Shown: positions 22,051-34,921 of the stretch, piece by piece
Numbering within the stretch: position 1 is the stretch's first letter
Layout of the letters: each line of letters opens with the position of its first letter
From: Volutella citrinella
Lineage: Eukaryota; Ascomycota; Sordariomycetes; Hypocreales; Nectriaceae
Direction: 5' to 3'
Length of the DNA stretch: 64,000 nt
NCBI GenBank assembly: GCA_034401135.1
Contig: JAWZSP010000004.1
Coordinates: forward strand, 2,108,001-2,172,000
Program-made: the position numbers and the translations under genes
Notes under the pieces: generated by a model
What the model saw: only the letters and a program-made list of their open reading frames with translations
The model's database searches: none
What the model was told of the DNA's origin: nothing

Positions 22051-25000
22051 CTACCGTTGATGGATATTGCATGGGATCCTGAGGGAGGTTGAAGGCGAAC
22101 CAGAAGAGGAGGAATTTTGGAGAAGATATGTGTTTTGCAAAGAATAGACTTGAATGCTTGGTCTTGTTGGCTCTCTGTGTGAATAGCTCTTGTCGACTTG
22201 TCTTCGGCAAGATCTTGTGTCTGGCAAGAGGTGGGCAGTCGCTCCAACTTGTAGTTGACGCTCCAAGACGGTGTTGATATTGCGGAAAAGCGGATACATG
22301 TAGTTTCAGTCCCGAGTGTCACTTGTCGCGCGTATTAGCCAGGCCAAACCATCTGTATCTCCAGGTTGCTAGCCATGCGGCAGTGGATCTGCGCCTCAAG
22401 TTCTCGAGAGGTGTGTCGGCCGGGGGCAGGGGGTATGCCTTTCTCTACAGCTAGGGGGCCTGTGAAGCTGGAAAAGATGGCGCACGGGTAGGGCAGATTT
22501 TGGATTTTTAATATGGAAATGGAGAGATGACGATGGGGAAGGGGAGTTGTCGAGGATGGGGATTTGCCAGACGGCTCGGACACCCCCTCGAGACACTACG
22601 ACCACGGTGCCTATGAGGTATAGTTGGTAGCCCGGTAGGGCAGAATACCGAGTCGGTGGAGAAGGGTGAGGTGTAGTCTCTCTGGACAGTCAGACGGTTG
22701 ATTCTTGAAGAGACGTGCTCTATATTTCTAACCACCCCCCAGGGGGGGGGCCAAGCAGAAGCGAGGCGGGCCCGCTATGACAGGGCTCTTCTTCAGCCCT
22801 GGGGACCCGAAGAGGAAAACGGGGAGAGCAGGAGAAGGGGAGGGGGAGGGTGGGGGATAGGGGACCCGGGGGTGTGGGTTTGGGACCAGAGTTACTAGTG
22901 TCCATGGTGAAGGCGGTACTCGGGATCGTCTGAAGAGCGAGCAACAGACAGGGACGGACTGGAAACGCTGGGGGAAAGACATGGGATGGGATGGTGCCTC
23001 GCTCGCCCCAGACATTGCGCCCACACCAGGCGGCAGCGTCCTGACATGCACCACCCAATGTGCGGTACCCAGTTGGCGGCGCCGGTTGCAATGTGTGAGA
23101 ATGAGATGCAGTAGTGAAGGCTCTTGATCCCTTGGGGGAGGGGGGTGCGAGTTATGGGGGGAGGGGTGGACAGAAATGCCCATCCCGTTTCGATGTGGCT
23201 GTGATCCTCCCGTGCAGGCTCGAATGAGTTTCTTTGATTGGATTTGACCTGGAGCGGCTACCAGAGGAGGAATAACGCTGGAGAAGAGCACACTGAACAA
23301 TCTGGTTCGATCCATGGCGTTGGTGGCACGGCTGGAGATGCTCGGTGTTGCTATGGGAGCATGCATTGGCGCCAGCCCGGCAACACTGTCTGGATTCACA
23401 CTCCTCCGCCAGGCCATTCATCTCGAACCCAATCTCTGCCTACCCGGCCGACGAGGGCGTTACGCTTCGTGACAAACTCGCGGCCCTTTTGCTGACGAAG
23501 TCCTTGGGGTGAGGCTTGTAAGACTCATTTCCCCCAGCTCTGTCCCTCACGCGTCCCATTCATCAGCCTCCCGCGCCTCCCGCTCGCGGTGTTGACCGTG
23601 ACAGGTCACAGCATTTCGCCCTGCCCGACGCCGTGATGGCTCATCGGCTCGGATGCGACGTACGCGAGCGTGAGACGTGAGCGGCCTACGTCAAACAGCG
23701 ACATCACTGGCGAGCCACGCGCAAGGCTGGGGGACTCGCCGCGTCGTGGCAGGCTCAGGCAGAAACCGGGACGCGATGGCCTCGATCTCAACCGGGGTTG
23801 GCTCACAGGGCGGCCGATGCCATGTACGTAGTAAATTACCAAGATGGATGGATGGATGGATGGACGGGGGGTGGACGAGACGTCGCAGCAGCCTGGCCAG
23901 CCGCGTCTTAGTCGAAACTGTCTCGTGGCGCTACAAGCCACGCAAGGTTGCACAGTATTATTAGTTGATTATAATTAATTAGGTCCAACCGCTCGCCGTC
24001 CAAGCCGTTGCTCGGTCGGGCACGCCAGGCCGCAACGGGGGGACCACCACCGAACGCGAGATATACGAAACCAAAACGTACCCACTTGCGCAGCGGCCGG
24101 TGGCGCCGGTGCCCGGGCGGCGGAGATTTTCCCTCTCTGTCCTCGAAGCTTGTCGCTTGGGCGAGTTCCGCTTGTTTGTCACCCCCATCGATGACTGGTT
24201 CGAGAATTACTCGGATAGTCAGGCAGGTTTGGGGTGGTGGGCTCTTGAAGACTCATCCGGCACGTCCGCGTGCATCTTCCGGTAGCCATGCACGCCCATG
24301 ACGTTGCTGCTGATGCCATTGCTCGCATCCAATCCGACAATGTCGCGTGTGCCAGTCTCCAAGCAGTCGCCAGGGCGGCCACCGCTGTTGTCTACCCGAG
24401 AATTATCCCTGCCGTCTCCCAGTCCTCGACTCCCCCAAGTCTCCTCCCCTCCTCGGAAATGGTGTCACGGCCAGTTGTTGGCTACGGTACCCACAACCCC
24501 CAGTAGTCCAGTGGCAGCCATCCGACGGACCCTTGCGGGACCTAGAGCCAAGCTTCAGAAGTTCAGCCCTTAGTGGAGCCACAGGGTCCCGGCCGCCCCC
24601 GGGGTCCGCCCGCCCTTGTTTTCGGACTCGCGTGCCGGGTCCGCGAAGGCCAGCACCCAACCGCCAGGGACGACTCAGAGGACGGCCGGGGAAACCAATG
24701 GACCTGCTGGATTCCATGACAGATGTCGCATGACAGCGTATAATTAGATGGTGGTTTGGTTTGATGCAACGTATCTTTGTAGTACCGGTAGCGCCATCCA
24801 TAATTAACTTGGGTTCTAATTACAGAGCCGGTGTTCAGGGATGCAAATCCCAGAGTTGGTCACGATGCGGATTGGTTGAAGCTGTCTCTATTGATAGTGC
24901 TGCTGCATTCCCTCAAGTCTCTGGGCCTCGGGAGATGTGACTTGTTGTGTGACGGTGTGGCATACCCCACCTTTCTGTGTGGCAAGCTAACATGTCGCTT

Positions 25001-28000
25001 ATCGTTATGGTTATTCGCCATCCACCCCTGGCATCCCGCTGCTGGCCCTGGGCAGTGGGCATGTCCTGGACTCCTGGACCTAAATGCTGTAGATTCTGGA
25101 AGCGTCGGCAGCATGTGCAAGCAGATGACTCCATCGGCATGCTACCTGCATTGCCTAGGTAATTAATTGCAACTTCAACGGTCTAGTCTCCTGCGCGCAC
25201 TCTTCCCAAATAGGACAAATAGCGGTTTTGTTGTAAGCCAGCCCAGTTCAAGGCCTGACCCCGGCCAAGGATCACCGCTTCCCCTGCTGCACTGACCAAC
25301 CAGCATTTCAACCACACAATTCCACCAAAAAAGGCGCTGTGACTGTCTCGTCTCTGAATCTCAGCCTTACTGTAACTCGACGCTACTCTGCAAGGTTACA
25401 CTAGATGCCAGGCATCATTCTCGCCGGCCGTCACCCCAAAACCCTAACCGCCTACCCTCTGGTATGCGTTAACAATAGTTGGCCCGACGGAGCCAGCACC
25501 GGCGTGCCTTCCTGTCGATCACTTCCAGCTCCCAGGCGGCTGCCCAGGCGGCTGTCCAGCAGACTTGCATCGTCTCTCCTCTGCCCCGACAATTACCACA
25601 CCCCCTAACCCCCTCCTTCGCCTTTCTCACGCACGTTTGGCCCGACACACCCGACTGGGCGCACATTGGCAAGCGTCCAATGTCGTTAGAAGGGCGTGTC
25701 CACGCTCAGCGTCGTGTGCGCGTCTCTCGCCGAGATTACTGATCGTGTCGTGTTCCGCATTGCTCGCTTTCCTTGCCTCTACGCAGTACGCAGCCTCCCT
25801 CTCCTCCAATCGACAAGGGGGAGGCGGCTCTCCTTCCGCATTGCTTCCTAATGCACATTTCACCCCGAGTCCACAAACGCCGTGCCGGCATTCACGTTTC
25901 CCCGACACAGATGATACTAGTGGGCTTCCCAGCTTTTTCCGCCTAGCCTCGCCGATGGCTTTCGCCTTCTGACAGGCTCAAACAAAGGTTCCTCGCTCGT
26001 GGGAAGCTCTGTCCAGTGGCGTCCAGCTGTCCCCCTCCACAAACCGCCCGCCTCGCTGCGTGGCGTCCCGGCATCCCAGGCCTGTTCCTAAAATACTATG
26101 GCTAGGGCGCCGTGGCGTTTTCTCGGGGTGCATTTCAATTAGATGCCGCAAACTTGTGCCTTTTCACGCCATCCTAGAGCCACTCCTCCCCAGGTGCCCG
26201 GTGAGAGCAAGACCGTCGTGCCCTCGACACACCTTGGATCGACAGCATCGTCTCTCTTGGACAGTTGGACCAAGGTGGGGGGAGAAAGGGGACGTGCTCC
26301 CGCGCACCTCGCGCTACTCATCAGCCGGACAGGGAACACTTCGCTGGCCGCAAGGCATATTCGAGCCGCCGCATTCTTTTGTCTGTGACAGGCGGCGGCC
26401 GTGTCTGCCACGAGGGGGCCCTTGGCGGTAATTAGCTCGAGCCTCTGGACTTGGGACCCATGACGACACACATGGCGGGCGACAGCGACGACCCAGCAAC
26501 ATGCCTGCATTATCGTCGTTGATCAATTAGATCAATTCGATGGCGGCCAAGGTCCAAGGATGGCATGCCGCACGAAATCCGTCTCGCCCTATCAGTAGCA
26601 ACATCCAGCCACATCGCATCTTGACATGACAACCTGCGTGAGTGGCTTGGTCGTCCCAATTACCTCGCCCAATTGTAGGTATGCATCCATCTCATAGTTG
26701 CATTCTCCGAGCGTCGAGACGTTTCTATTTATGAACGCCAGCACCTTGATTGAGCGCTACCAGATGTGGTGCTACCCACAGCCCGACAACCGGCCGACGA
26801 CATCCACGGCTGGTCGCATCCCGTCTGTGGCCCGCTCTTATCACCGTGACCTACCTCGGATATACATAGCATGAGTTGTCTGACAAAAGCCTTGTTGTGT
26901 CGAATGAAAGAAGATGCCCAGCATGATCCAAGGTGGATTGAGTCTCAGTGCAGAAGCTGGCAGGGTAGAAAAGCAGCCTGCAGATTGATGGACACAAAGC
27001 GGCCCTGCCCTGCACGGAAATGGGGGCATCTTCGCACAGCATGCTCAATCCGTCAAGGCAATCCATCCAGGAGACAGGGGTTGCGTTTATGACGCGACTC
27101 TGAACCTGGTGGGTGGAAGCGCGTTGCAGTTTAGTAATCGGAGCCTCCCATGACGGCCAACAACCAACTAAGACCTATTAATTTTGTCAAAAGCCAAGAA
27201 GGCCGTGGTCTGTTGATGCTCCTTACCAGTCCACAATCACCAAGTGGAAAGAAATCGGGTCAGCCAGCGTGCACCTGCCTCCTTGGCTGGGGCATCTGAT
27301 TTAGCTTGGTAATGGGCACGCGATGGACGAGACGAGCCTTCGGTTCGCATCGGTGCAAAGGCCGTGTCCGTATATGCGCGTCTCTGGCCTAATCCGATCG
27401 TTTTGCCGCCAATGACAACAACCCCTGCTTGAGTGGTGGTCAGGCATCTGCCAAACCAGCCTCTCACAGAATAGCAAGTATCCAAGGGCCATGTTAGTGC
27501 TGCAACCCCCAGCACACGTCCTTGATAACTCGTATCAATCTGTGGAATTTGCATCAAGTACACTCTTCACGAGGTGGGCGAGTTTGGGGGTTCGTCCAAG
27601 GGGCGCGACGGTGTGATGTGTGCAGGACTTGGAAGTACCAAGCCCCAGCTGTCAATTTTCTGGACCGGAAAGCCAGAGTAACATCCCAGAGGACTGTCGC
27701 GCGGTTCAGCCAGCAGCCACGGTTATCAGATCTTGAGACGGGCGTGTTTGAAGCCATCGTGGATTGATGGAAGCGCAGGATCCAGGTCCATGGGTCTCGG
27801 TCGGCGGGCATTGACGCGCGCGTGTGTCGGCTATTGAGCAGATGGCAGCCCTCTCTCCCACACGTTCTCCCGTCTTGGTCATCGCTGACAGAGTGGGCAG
27901 GGTGGGATGCGGCTCAGGGGCCGCGCAAGCTGCCTTCTCCAGATTCTCGCACTGACGCTTGACGTTGAAATAAGCTTCTTCGGCCAGGGCAGGAAGTTGA

Positions 28001-28640
28001 AACTCGGAACTGTCTTTCTATTTGCTGGGTCTTCACAATGTACCCTTTTTTTTTTTACCAGTCGGCTGTCTCGACTGAAATGCATGGACTACCAATTTGA
28101 CGGGTACTCGCTCGTCTGGCCAACTGTATCAACCCAACGCAAGTATAATGAAGTTCAGAACCAGCACAGCCGAAGAGGCGTCACGCGACAAGCTACCTAG
28201 ACAGAACAGCTAAATGTTGGTTTACAAACCACATCTGCTTATCAACAAACCATCGCACCCGAAATTTCAATTGATCACAGATTCCCCTCCTACCATCATT
28301 CCTCAATCTTCGACTACCTCATATCAGTGTGGCTTTAGGGTAGCTAGCCGCACAAACACTGATCATTGATGTGGAAGTGTCCCCGAAGCCATGAGTTGCA
28401 TGTTTGGGTCAACATGGAAGTGCGGTGAAGCGAGTCGGTTACTGTGAGGCTTCCCTGCAAATTATAGCACGGTAGATCTTCATGCCGCCTACATGTCTTG
28501 ACATGGCACTGCCTCAACACACTCACATTTACAAGCCTAATTGTCCTTGTTGAAGAATCCATTGAGCCCGCCACATTTGCGGTATAACTACAGTGTTTAA
28601 TGTACACGGGACATCCCCCTTTTGTTTCCACATCGGCTTT
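22051..28640. other. 6.6-kb gene-free tract upstream of the bZIP-like gene
   Basis: The longest stretch without a recognisable gene. Its left part must hold the bZIP promoter. There the transcribed (minus) strand is very pyrimidine-rich at about 22735-22870, consistent with a core promoter or long leader about 0.7-0.8 kb upstream of the start codon. Longer open frames (for example 22728-23417 minus) are low-complexity Pro/Ser and look non-coding. Short AT islands with TTAATTA cores punctuate GC-rich DNA near 23970, 24800 and 25160. An (ATGG)5 tract lies at 23844-23863. The right end holds the mS41 3' flank. Confidence 0.5.
23844..23863. repeat. (ATGG)5 tetranucleotide repeat
   Basis: Five perfect units in the gene-free tract, followed by a G-rich stretch. 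Confidence 0.9.
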
Positions 28641-29336
28641 TTACATATTGGCCAGCATCTCTGCCTCTCGCTCAGCTCGTCGCTCAACAGACCTCCGCTT
28701 GAACCGGACCTCGGCCCTTCTTCGTTCACCACCGTCAATCTTGCGGCCCTGGCGCTGCTCCCACATGCCCTCCGTCACCTTGACAACCGCTCCGGCCATG
28801 CCAGGCATCGGCTTGGCATACGGGCCAGTGATGGCCTTCAATCCCAGCACTCGGTATCCGTTGGGGCGGATCAGCTCCTTGACTGCGTCGCTCGCGCCTT
28901 CCTCGCCGTGAGGGACGTTGACGACGTACTTCGCGTCGCTGAGGCTCGAAGCAGGCGGCGTCGCCACCTTGAGGATCGCCTCGCCGTCCTTAACAAACTG
29001 GAAGTCTCCGCCGGGGCCGAGCGCGCCCTTTCGGTAACGCTGCATCCACTGTAGTAGGTAACGGCGGTTGCGAGGAGGCTCGATGCCAATCTCCTTGAGC
29101 TCGGTGGAGGTGAGGGAGAACAGGGCGTCCCATGACGGGAATTTGTTGGAGTACTTGTTGAGACCGCGGCCGATGAGCGTCAGGAAAGTCGGCACGTCGG
29201 GGACGAATGGTCGCGGCTTGGGAATCAGGGGCGCCGGGCGCGTCTTGTGCAATTGTCGGATCTGCCCAGCTCGCGAAAAGGCGCTGCCCGTACGGGCGAG
29301 CAGGCCAAAGGACGACCGGAGACGTTCACTCGCCAT
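28641..29336 (-). CDS. fyv4: Mitochondrial small-subunit ribosomal protein mS41 (Fyv4, IGR motif)
   Basis: Component of the mitochondrial 37S/small ribosomal subunit. One uninterrupted exon of 231 residues starting at the ATG 29336. An Arg/Ser-rich presequence-like N-terminus (about residues 1-35) is followed by the IGR motif domain (about 50-105) with FLTLIGRGLNKYSNKFPSWD, ELKEIGIEPPRNRRYLLQW and a basic end. The C-terminus is Arg/Glu-rich and probably helical. It is divergent from the IRC20-like gene across 589 bases. Confidence 0.9.
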   Translation of the reverse strand: MASERLRSSFGLLARTGSAFSRAGQIRQLHKTRPAPLIPKPRPFVPDVPTFLTLIGRGLNKYSNKFPSWDALFSLTSTELKEIGIEPPRNRRYLLQWMQRYRKGALGPGGDFQFVKDGEAILKVATPPASSLSDAKYVVNVPHGEEGASDAVKELIRPNGYRVLGLKAITGPYAKPMPGMAGAVVKVTEGMWEQRQGRKIDGGERRRAEVRFKRRSVERRAEREAEMLANM

Positions 29337-29925
29337 GATGTCTGTTCAGGGCCGTCAGCACATGTGGTGTGGTGGGTGGTGACGGTGCAATTAAGCAATG
29401 ATGCAGTTGAGTTGACTTACAACGCTTGCTGTATCAATTGAGGCGAGCTCTGCTGCCGGCTTTGCGACTGTCGTTGGTCTGATTCTGAGCTTCGCCTGAC
29501 GATTGCCAGCATCTCGAAATTTGACAGTTCAATGTTATGTAAGCGAGGCTGCTTGACCGTGCCCCACAGCTCCCCACCCGTGCCTAGGTGGCGTCTTATC
29601 TTCCACTATCTATTGGCTGCTGTGTTAGTGGAGCCCCATCAGGCTGCATCTCTCCATTGAAGACGGCAACCAACGTGCCTGCTCCCACCTCCCTCTTACA
29701 CCTCCTACAACTCCCATCACCGGGCTGAGGTATCTATGCAGCGGCCCGGAACCATCATTTGGCCATCCATTTCTTCGTGAAACTTCAAGGGCGCCCGAAT
29801 AAAGAAAAGATGACGCGAAATTACCGTCGTTGGGCGGCGCCCAGCCTTGATATCGGACTTGATGGTTTGTATTGACTATTGTGTATCATCAGCTTTTTCG
29901 CCGACGCTGATAATTTTCATCAGAC
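29337..29925. promoter_or_regulatory. Divergent promoter mS41 / IRC20-like
   Basis: 589 bases between divergent start codons. No single motif stands out to me; the segment next to the IRC20-like ATG is AT-richer than its surroundings. Confidence 0.5.
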
Positions 29926-32900
29926 ATGATGCCCCAAGAGTTGATTGATTCTATACGTCATCTCCCGTCTTGTGATGAAAATGAGACCTCTCACTCAGCG
30001 ACGTCATCGGGATCTGAGGACCGAGCTGTGAAGCGTCGCAAGATCGATGAAGCGTCTCCTGTGCCCTTTATTACTGTCGCGCAGGGCGAGGTAACGATAA
30101 GGCGTCGTTGTGGAGATGCAGCACCGAATGACTTTACGATGGCACGTCGGGACGTTGACAAGTATCTGTCGTTGCGCGTGGGCGATCGATTGATATTGTC
30201 ATCGACGCCAGATCCCTCGGTTGGCAAACTGTATGCGACTATATCATACAGGCCTCATGATATTGACGAGCGCACCAAAGCGATGACTCACGCTGCGGAT
30301 GGTAGAAAGAAGCGGACCTTGCCTGGTTCAATATGGCGGACCTTGGATGTGACAGTACGACGTCAAGGACGAATGGTCGAGGTGAATTTCATGATCCAGA
30401 TTCACTGGAATGAAACACCTTCGCCGGCTTATATACTGCGAAGCAAACAGGAACGTGAATACAGTAAACGGCTGGTCGATGCTGTTTTCCCGCCTCCAAA
30501 CTCGAGCCCTGAAGTTGGGCCAAGCAAATCAGCCTGGTCGCCCATGGACTTTTACGATGCCGCTTTCGTACCGCCGAAAGACGACAATGAACCGGATTCC
30601 ATAGCTGTTCCTGGGCTGGAAGCGACGCTGTATCCCTACCAAAAGCGGACCCTGCAGTGGTTGTTGAACAGAGAGGGAGTCCAGTGGTCGGCGGCGACGA
30701 AAGGCATCGAGCCGCATTCATTCAGCGGCGCAAACTCAACTACAGAAGCATTTCGTGTGGTGAAGGATGTTTGGGGCCACGAATTCTATATCAGCGACGT
30801 CTTCCAACTCGTCACAAAAGATGTGACTCTATTCCGAAAGGCTGAAGAGAGTGTGAGGGGCGGCATCCTGGCTGAAGAGATGGGCTTGGGGAAAACACTT
30901 GAGATTCTCGGCCTGATACTTTTGCATCCTAGATCCAGATCTTCGAAGGACACGCCTCAGGAGACTGCGGATGGGCTTGTCTCCAGTGGCGCCACTTTGA
31001 TTGTCGCTCCAGAGTCTCTCAGAGCTCAGTGGATATCGGAAATCGCTCGGCATGCCCCGAATCTGAGTGTCAAATTTTACGAGGGGCGTAAGAAACAGAG
31101 CGGCGACGAAGATGAGATAATTAGCGAGCTTGCTGCATACGATGTGGTTGTCACAACCTACAGCGTGCTATCCGCTGAGCTCCATTTCGCCACAGCGCCG
31201 CCGGAAAGATCTCGACGCCATGAGAGAGTGTATCGCAGAGAACAATCGCCTCTTGTCAGGATATCGTGGTGGAGGGTATGTCTTGATGAGGCCCAGATGA
31301 TTGAGAATGGATTCAGCCAAGCAGCTACTGTCGCTCGTGTCATCCCACGCATCAACGCATGGGGGGTCACCGGAACGCCTGTCAAAGACGATGTCAAAGA
31401 TCTCTTCGGCCTGTTGCTATTTCTTGGCTACCAGCCATACTGCTACACGGCAGCAGTTTGGCAAGCGCTCACGACATCCCACAAACCTGTGTTCCAGAAG
31501 CTCTTCAACTCCATCTCTGTTCGACATACTAAGTCACTGGTTCGAGATGAGTTGCGCCTGCCTGCCCAGATGCGATATGTGATTAGCATGCCGTTCACTG
31601 CCGTCGAGGAGCAGCATTACCAAACTCTGTATCGCGATATGGCAGAAGAATGTAGCCTTTCTAAGGATGGTGCTCCGCTCCTCGACAACTGGAAGCTGGA
31701 TGACCATGCAGAGACGATGCGGGTATGGCTCAACAGATTGCGCCAGACCGCTCTGCACCCGGAAGTTGCCGTATATAATCGACGTACCCTTGGCCACGGC
31801 AAAACTCGGCCGATGAGGACTGTGGACGAAGTTCTTGATGCTATGTTGGAGCAAAGCGAAAATTCGATGCGGGCGGACGAGCGAGCGTACCTCACAAGCA
31901 GGCTGACGCGCGGCCAGCTCTACGAAAACAGCCCAAGGGTTCGCGAAGCACTGGAAATTTGGGAAGCAGTCTTGACTGAATCTGGGAAGCTTGTACATGA
32001 CGCTCGGTCTGAGCTCACAGCTACACTTGTCGAGGCAGGCATTTCGACCACGGAGGCTGATCCAAAAGAGTCCAACTCTGAAGATTCTGATGAGTCCAAT
32101 GATGAGGATCTAGGGGACAAGAATCGGGCCCGAGTAGGCGAAGCTCGGCGCAGGCTGCGTGGTGCCCTGGAAATGCAACACAAAGCCGTTTTCTTTTGTG
32201 CCAATGCATACTTTCAGATCCGGGATAACCCAGAAATGACGACCCCCGACTCGGACGAATTTCATCGTCTGAAAAAGCTCGAAGACGAGGGGTATGAGAA
32301 CGCCCAGACAGTGCGACGTGAGATTCTTCGCGGAAACCACAAGAAAGCCACCCGGTTGATGAAGAAGATTGGCCAAAAGGCCTCTGACCAATCTTTTACG
32401 GAGATCCCGGAGCTTATTGCTGCGGGTGCTACAGGTATCGAGAGCAGCCGAATCGTGGACGAGCTTGCACATCTCTTCGGCCAACTGAACGAGCAAGCCA
32501 ACATCATCGATGACTGGAGAGAACATGTCATACAGTTGCTTCTGAGGCCCCTGATGGATGAGGAAACAAGCGTTGAAACGACCGGCGAGGAACTTGGCGA
32601 ATCCACAAAGATCCAGGACGAGTTGATGGTGTACGTCCAAGCACTGCGGGCGGCTATTGCAGATCGGCAGGATGCGCTATCTGGCCAAACAAACGAGCTG
32701 ATCAAGCACGAAGCAATGACCTCTCTACGACTGGCGAAAAACGACGAGGGTCCTGCTCCGAAGAAGCTCATTGAACTTTTAACTCTGAGGCAACAAATGA
32801 TTCCCGAGGCCATCTCGATGAGGGCGGCCATTAGTGAATTTCGTAGTCTCAAGACAAAGCTCTCTCGGGATGAATCCACCCGTGCGATGGCTGAGAGCGA

Positions 32901-34368
32901 GATTGCAGACAAGCATCTCAAAGCCACGCAGCGGCTCCTGGGCCTGCAAAACAAGGCTACGTCGTCCCTGGAATCAGAAGTTGAGCTTTTCAAAAACACC
33001 ATGAATGCGCGACTGGAGTATTACCGCCAGCTCCAGGCCGTTTCTGATAGCATTGACCCTTACGATGGGCCCAAAACCGAGGCTGCCGCTCAGCAGCTGG
33101 AGAAAACTGAAGAGGTTCTGCGGAAAAGACTATCGGCGACGGAAGCAAAACACCGCTACTGTAACGTACCTGTGTTCCCACCATTGCTTATATCAAACTA
33201 ACAGAGTTACAGTGCTCAACCTGAAGGAAGCAGGAGCCAAGTCTAATGAGCCAAGAATGTGTGTTATTTGTCAGACGCCATTTGTTACTGGTGTCTTGAC
33301 GGTATGCGGGCATCAGTTTTGCAAGGAATGCATGATGCTGTGGTTCAAGGCCCACCACAATTGTCCCGTTTGCAAGACAAAACTTAAGTCGTGGAACTTG
33401 CATGACATCACGATCAACCCGCAACAGCTCAAGGTACATAACGAAGCCTCCGGGGATGGGGAGAAAGACCCAGACGACCATGTCCAGGGGAAGCGTGGCA
33501 TATTGCAAAAGAAGACGATGATTTATTCAGAGTTCAACGCGGACAAACTAGCAGAGATCCAGAACATCGCGCTTGATGGCCCATCATTTACCACCAAGGT
33601 CGATACTCTGGTCAAGCATTTGATATGGCTGCGAGAATCCGATCCTGGCGCGAAATCCATCGTATTTTCACAGTAGGTCCACGGCGGCGAGAGGAGCCGA
33701 GTCCACGAAAACGCTGACACTAGGATAGATACAAAGGCTTCTTGAACATATTGCGGAACGCATTCTCGAAATTTCGGATCGGCTATACATCGATTGATGA
33801 CCCGAATGGAATCACGAGATTCAAGGAAGATGCATCTGTGGAATGCTTCTTGTTGCACGCCAGAGCACACTCGAGCGGGCTGAACCTGGTGAACGCGAAC
33901 CATGTGTTTCTCTGTGAGCCGCTCCTCAACACGGCACTGGAGCTGCAGGCTATTGCCCGTGTGGATCGAATTGGCCAACAGCATGAGACGACGGTATGGC
34001 TGTACCTGGTTTCGGGCACTGTGGAGGAGTCCATTTACAGCCTCTCTGTGCAGCGGCGCATGGAACACATGGGGCGCAACTCCAAGGGCAAATCCCGAGG
34101 GTCCACACCAGAGCTGCTCGACGCCAGCATCGAGGCGGCCAACACGTTGGAGCTAGAGCAGGCCGCCCTCTCGCGGCTGATGAGCAAGGACAAAGAAGCG
34201 GGGGAGATGGTTGCCCAGGGCGATCTCTGGGAGTGCCTGTTTGGCCACGTCTCGAGGTCGAGGGATGCGCCAGAACGCGACAACCGATTCCAGGAGCAGG
34301 CAGTGATGGGGTACCTGGCCGCCGAGGCCGCAGAGGGCCGGAGACAGGAGGAGGGCCACCAATCGTGA
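29926..34368 (+). CDS. irc20: Irc20/SHPRH-type SNF2 ATPase with RING finger
   Basis: Predicted DNA-dependent ATPase and E3 ubiquitin ligase of recombination and DNA-damage tolerance. Three exons: 29926-33160, 33213-33672 and 33729-34368, giving 1444 residues. The SNF2 N-lobe has the Walker A EEMGLGKT (about 315-322) and the DEAQ box (about 453-456). A long insertion rich in helices and acidic residues (about 640-1075) separates it from a C3HC4 RING (about 1094-1133: CVIC, CGHQFC, CPVC). The helicase C-lobe follows, with SSGLNLVNA and ARVDRIGQ (about 1277-1313). A RING inserted between the two lobes is the defining layout of Irc20/SHPRH. Intron 1 needs the acceptor ending at 33212; the nearer AG at 33204 would make an immediate stop. 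Confidence 0.93.
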
Positions 34369-34921
34369 TGAAGCGACCCCTTGTTCACAATGGCATGATG
34401 TGCAGATGGTAGTGGAGGCACGCGTCAGGGCACTGCGTACAGGTTGGTACGCTTGGGTCAGACCTGCTAGGATTTGATTTATTCACCATAAACTACGAGC
34501 GATTGCGATACGTCAATAGAGTGAGCATTTACGCCACGGCAGGGAGAAAGCTTGTATGTCAATGAACATGTAATCTCACATATTGATTGACTCGAAATTG
34601 GTGACCTCTTGGTTCGTTGATTTTTGGCACAATTGTAATGTACAACAGCAACAGCAGTCTTGAGCTCCTGCCTCGACGTTCCCTGACGGTGTCGAGGGAG
34701 TCTAGCACCGAGTTCCATTCCCACCCTTTTTTTGTGATAAGATCTGTATCAACCTCCAGTCTACTCAAAAAATGAGGCAAAAGTCTCTTGAGCGAAACGC
34801 AGAATGTATTCCAATCCCAGCACTTGCCCTTATTAGGTTGTTGACCACGATTTATATAGCCATGGCATGGGGACCTGGACCAGTGGCCACGTTGGGGCTC
34901 CATATGACGGCGAGCACAAGT
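34369..34921. other. Convergent 3' region irc20 / irc22
   Basis: 553 bases between convergent stops, presumably both 3' UTRs. No gene is recognised. Confidence 0.5.

Noticed and set aside
23304..23313. GGTTCGATCC, a match to a tRNA B-box
   Set aside because: The flanking bases do not pair as a T-stem, and no acceptor stem or A-box is found at the right distance.
22728..23417. A 229-codon minus-strand open frame upstream of the bZIP-like gene
   Set aside because: Low-complexity Pro/Ser from pyrimidine-rich promoter DNA, no recognised domain, lies where a promoter or leader is expected.
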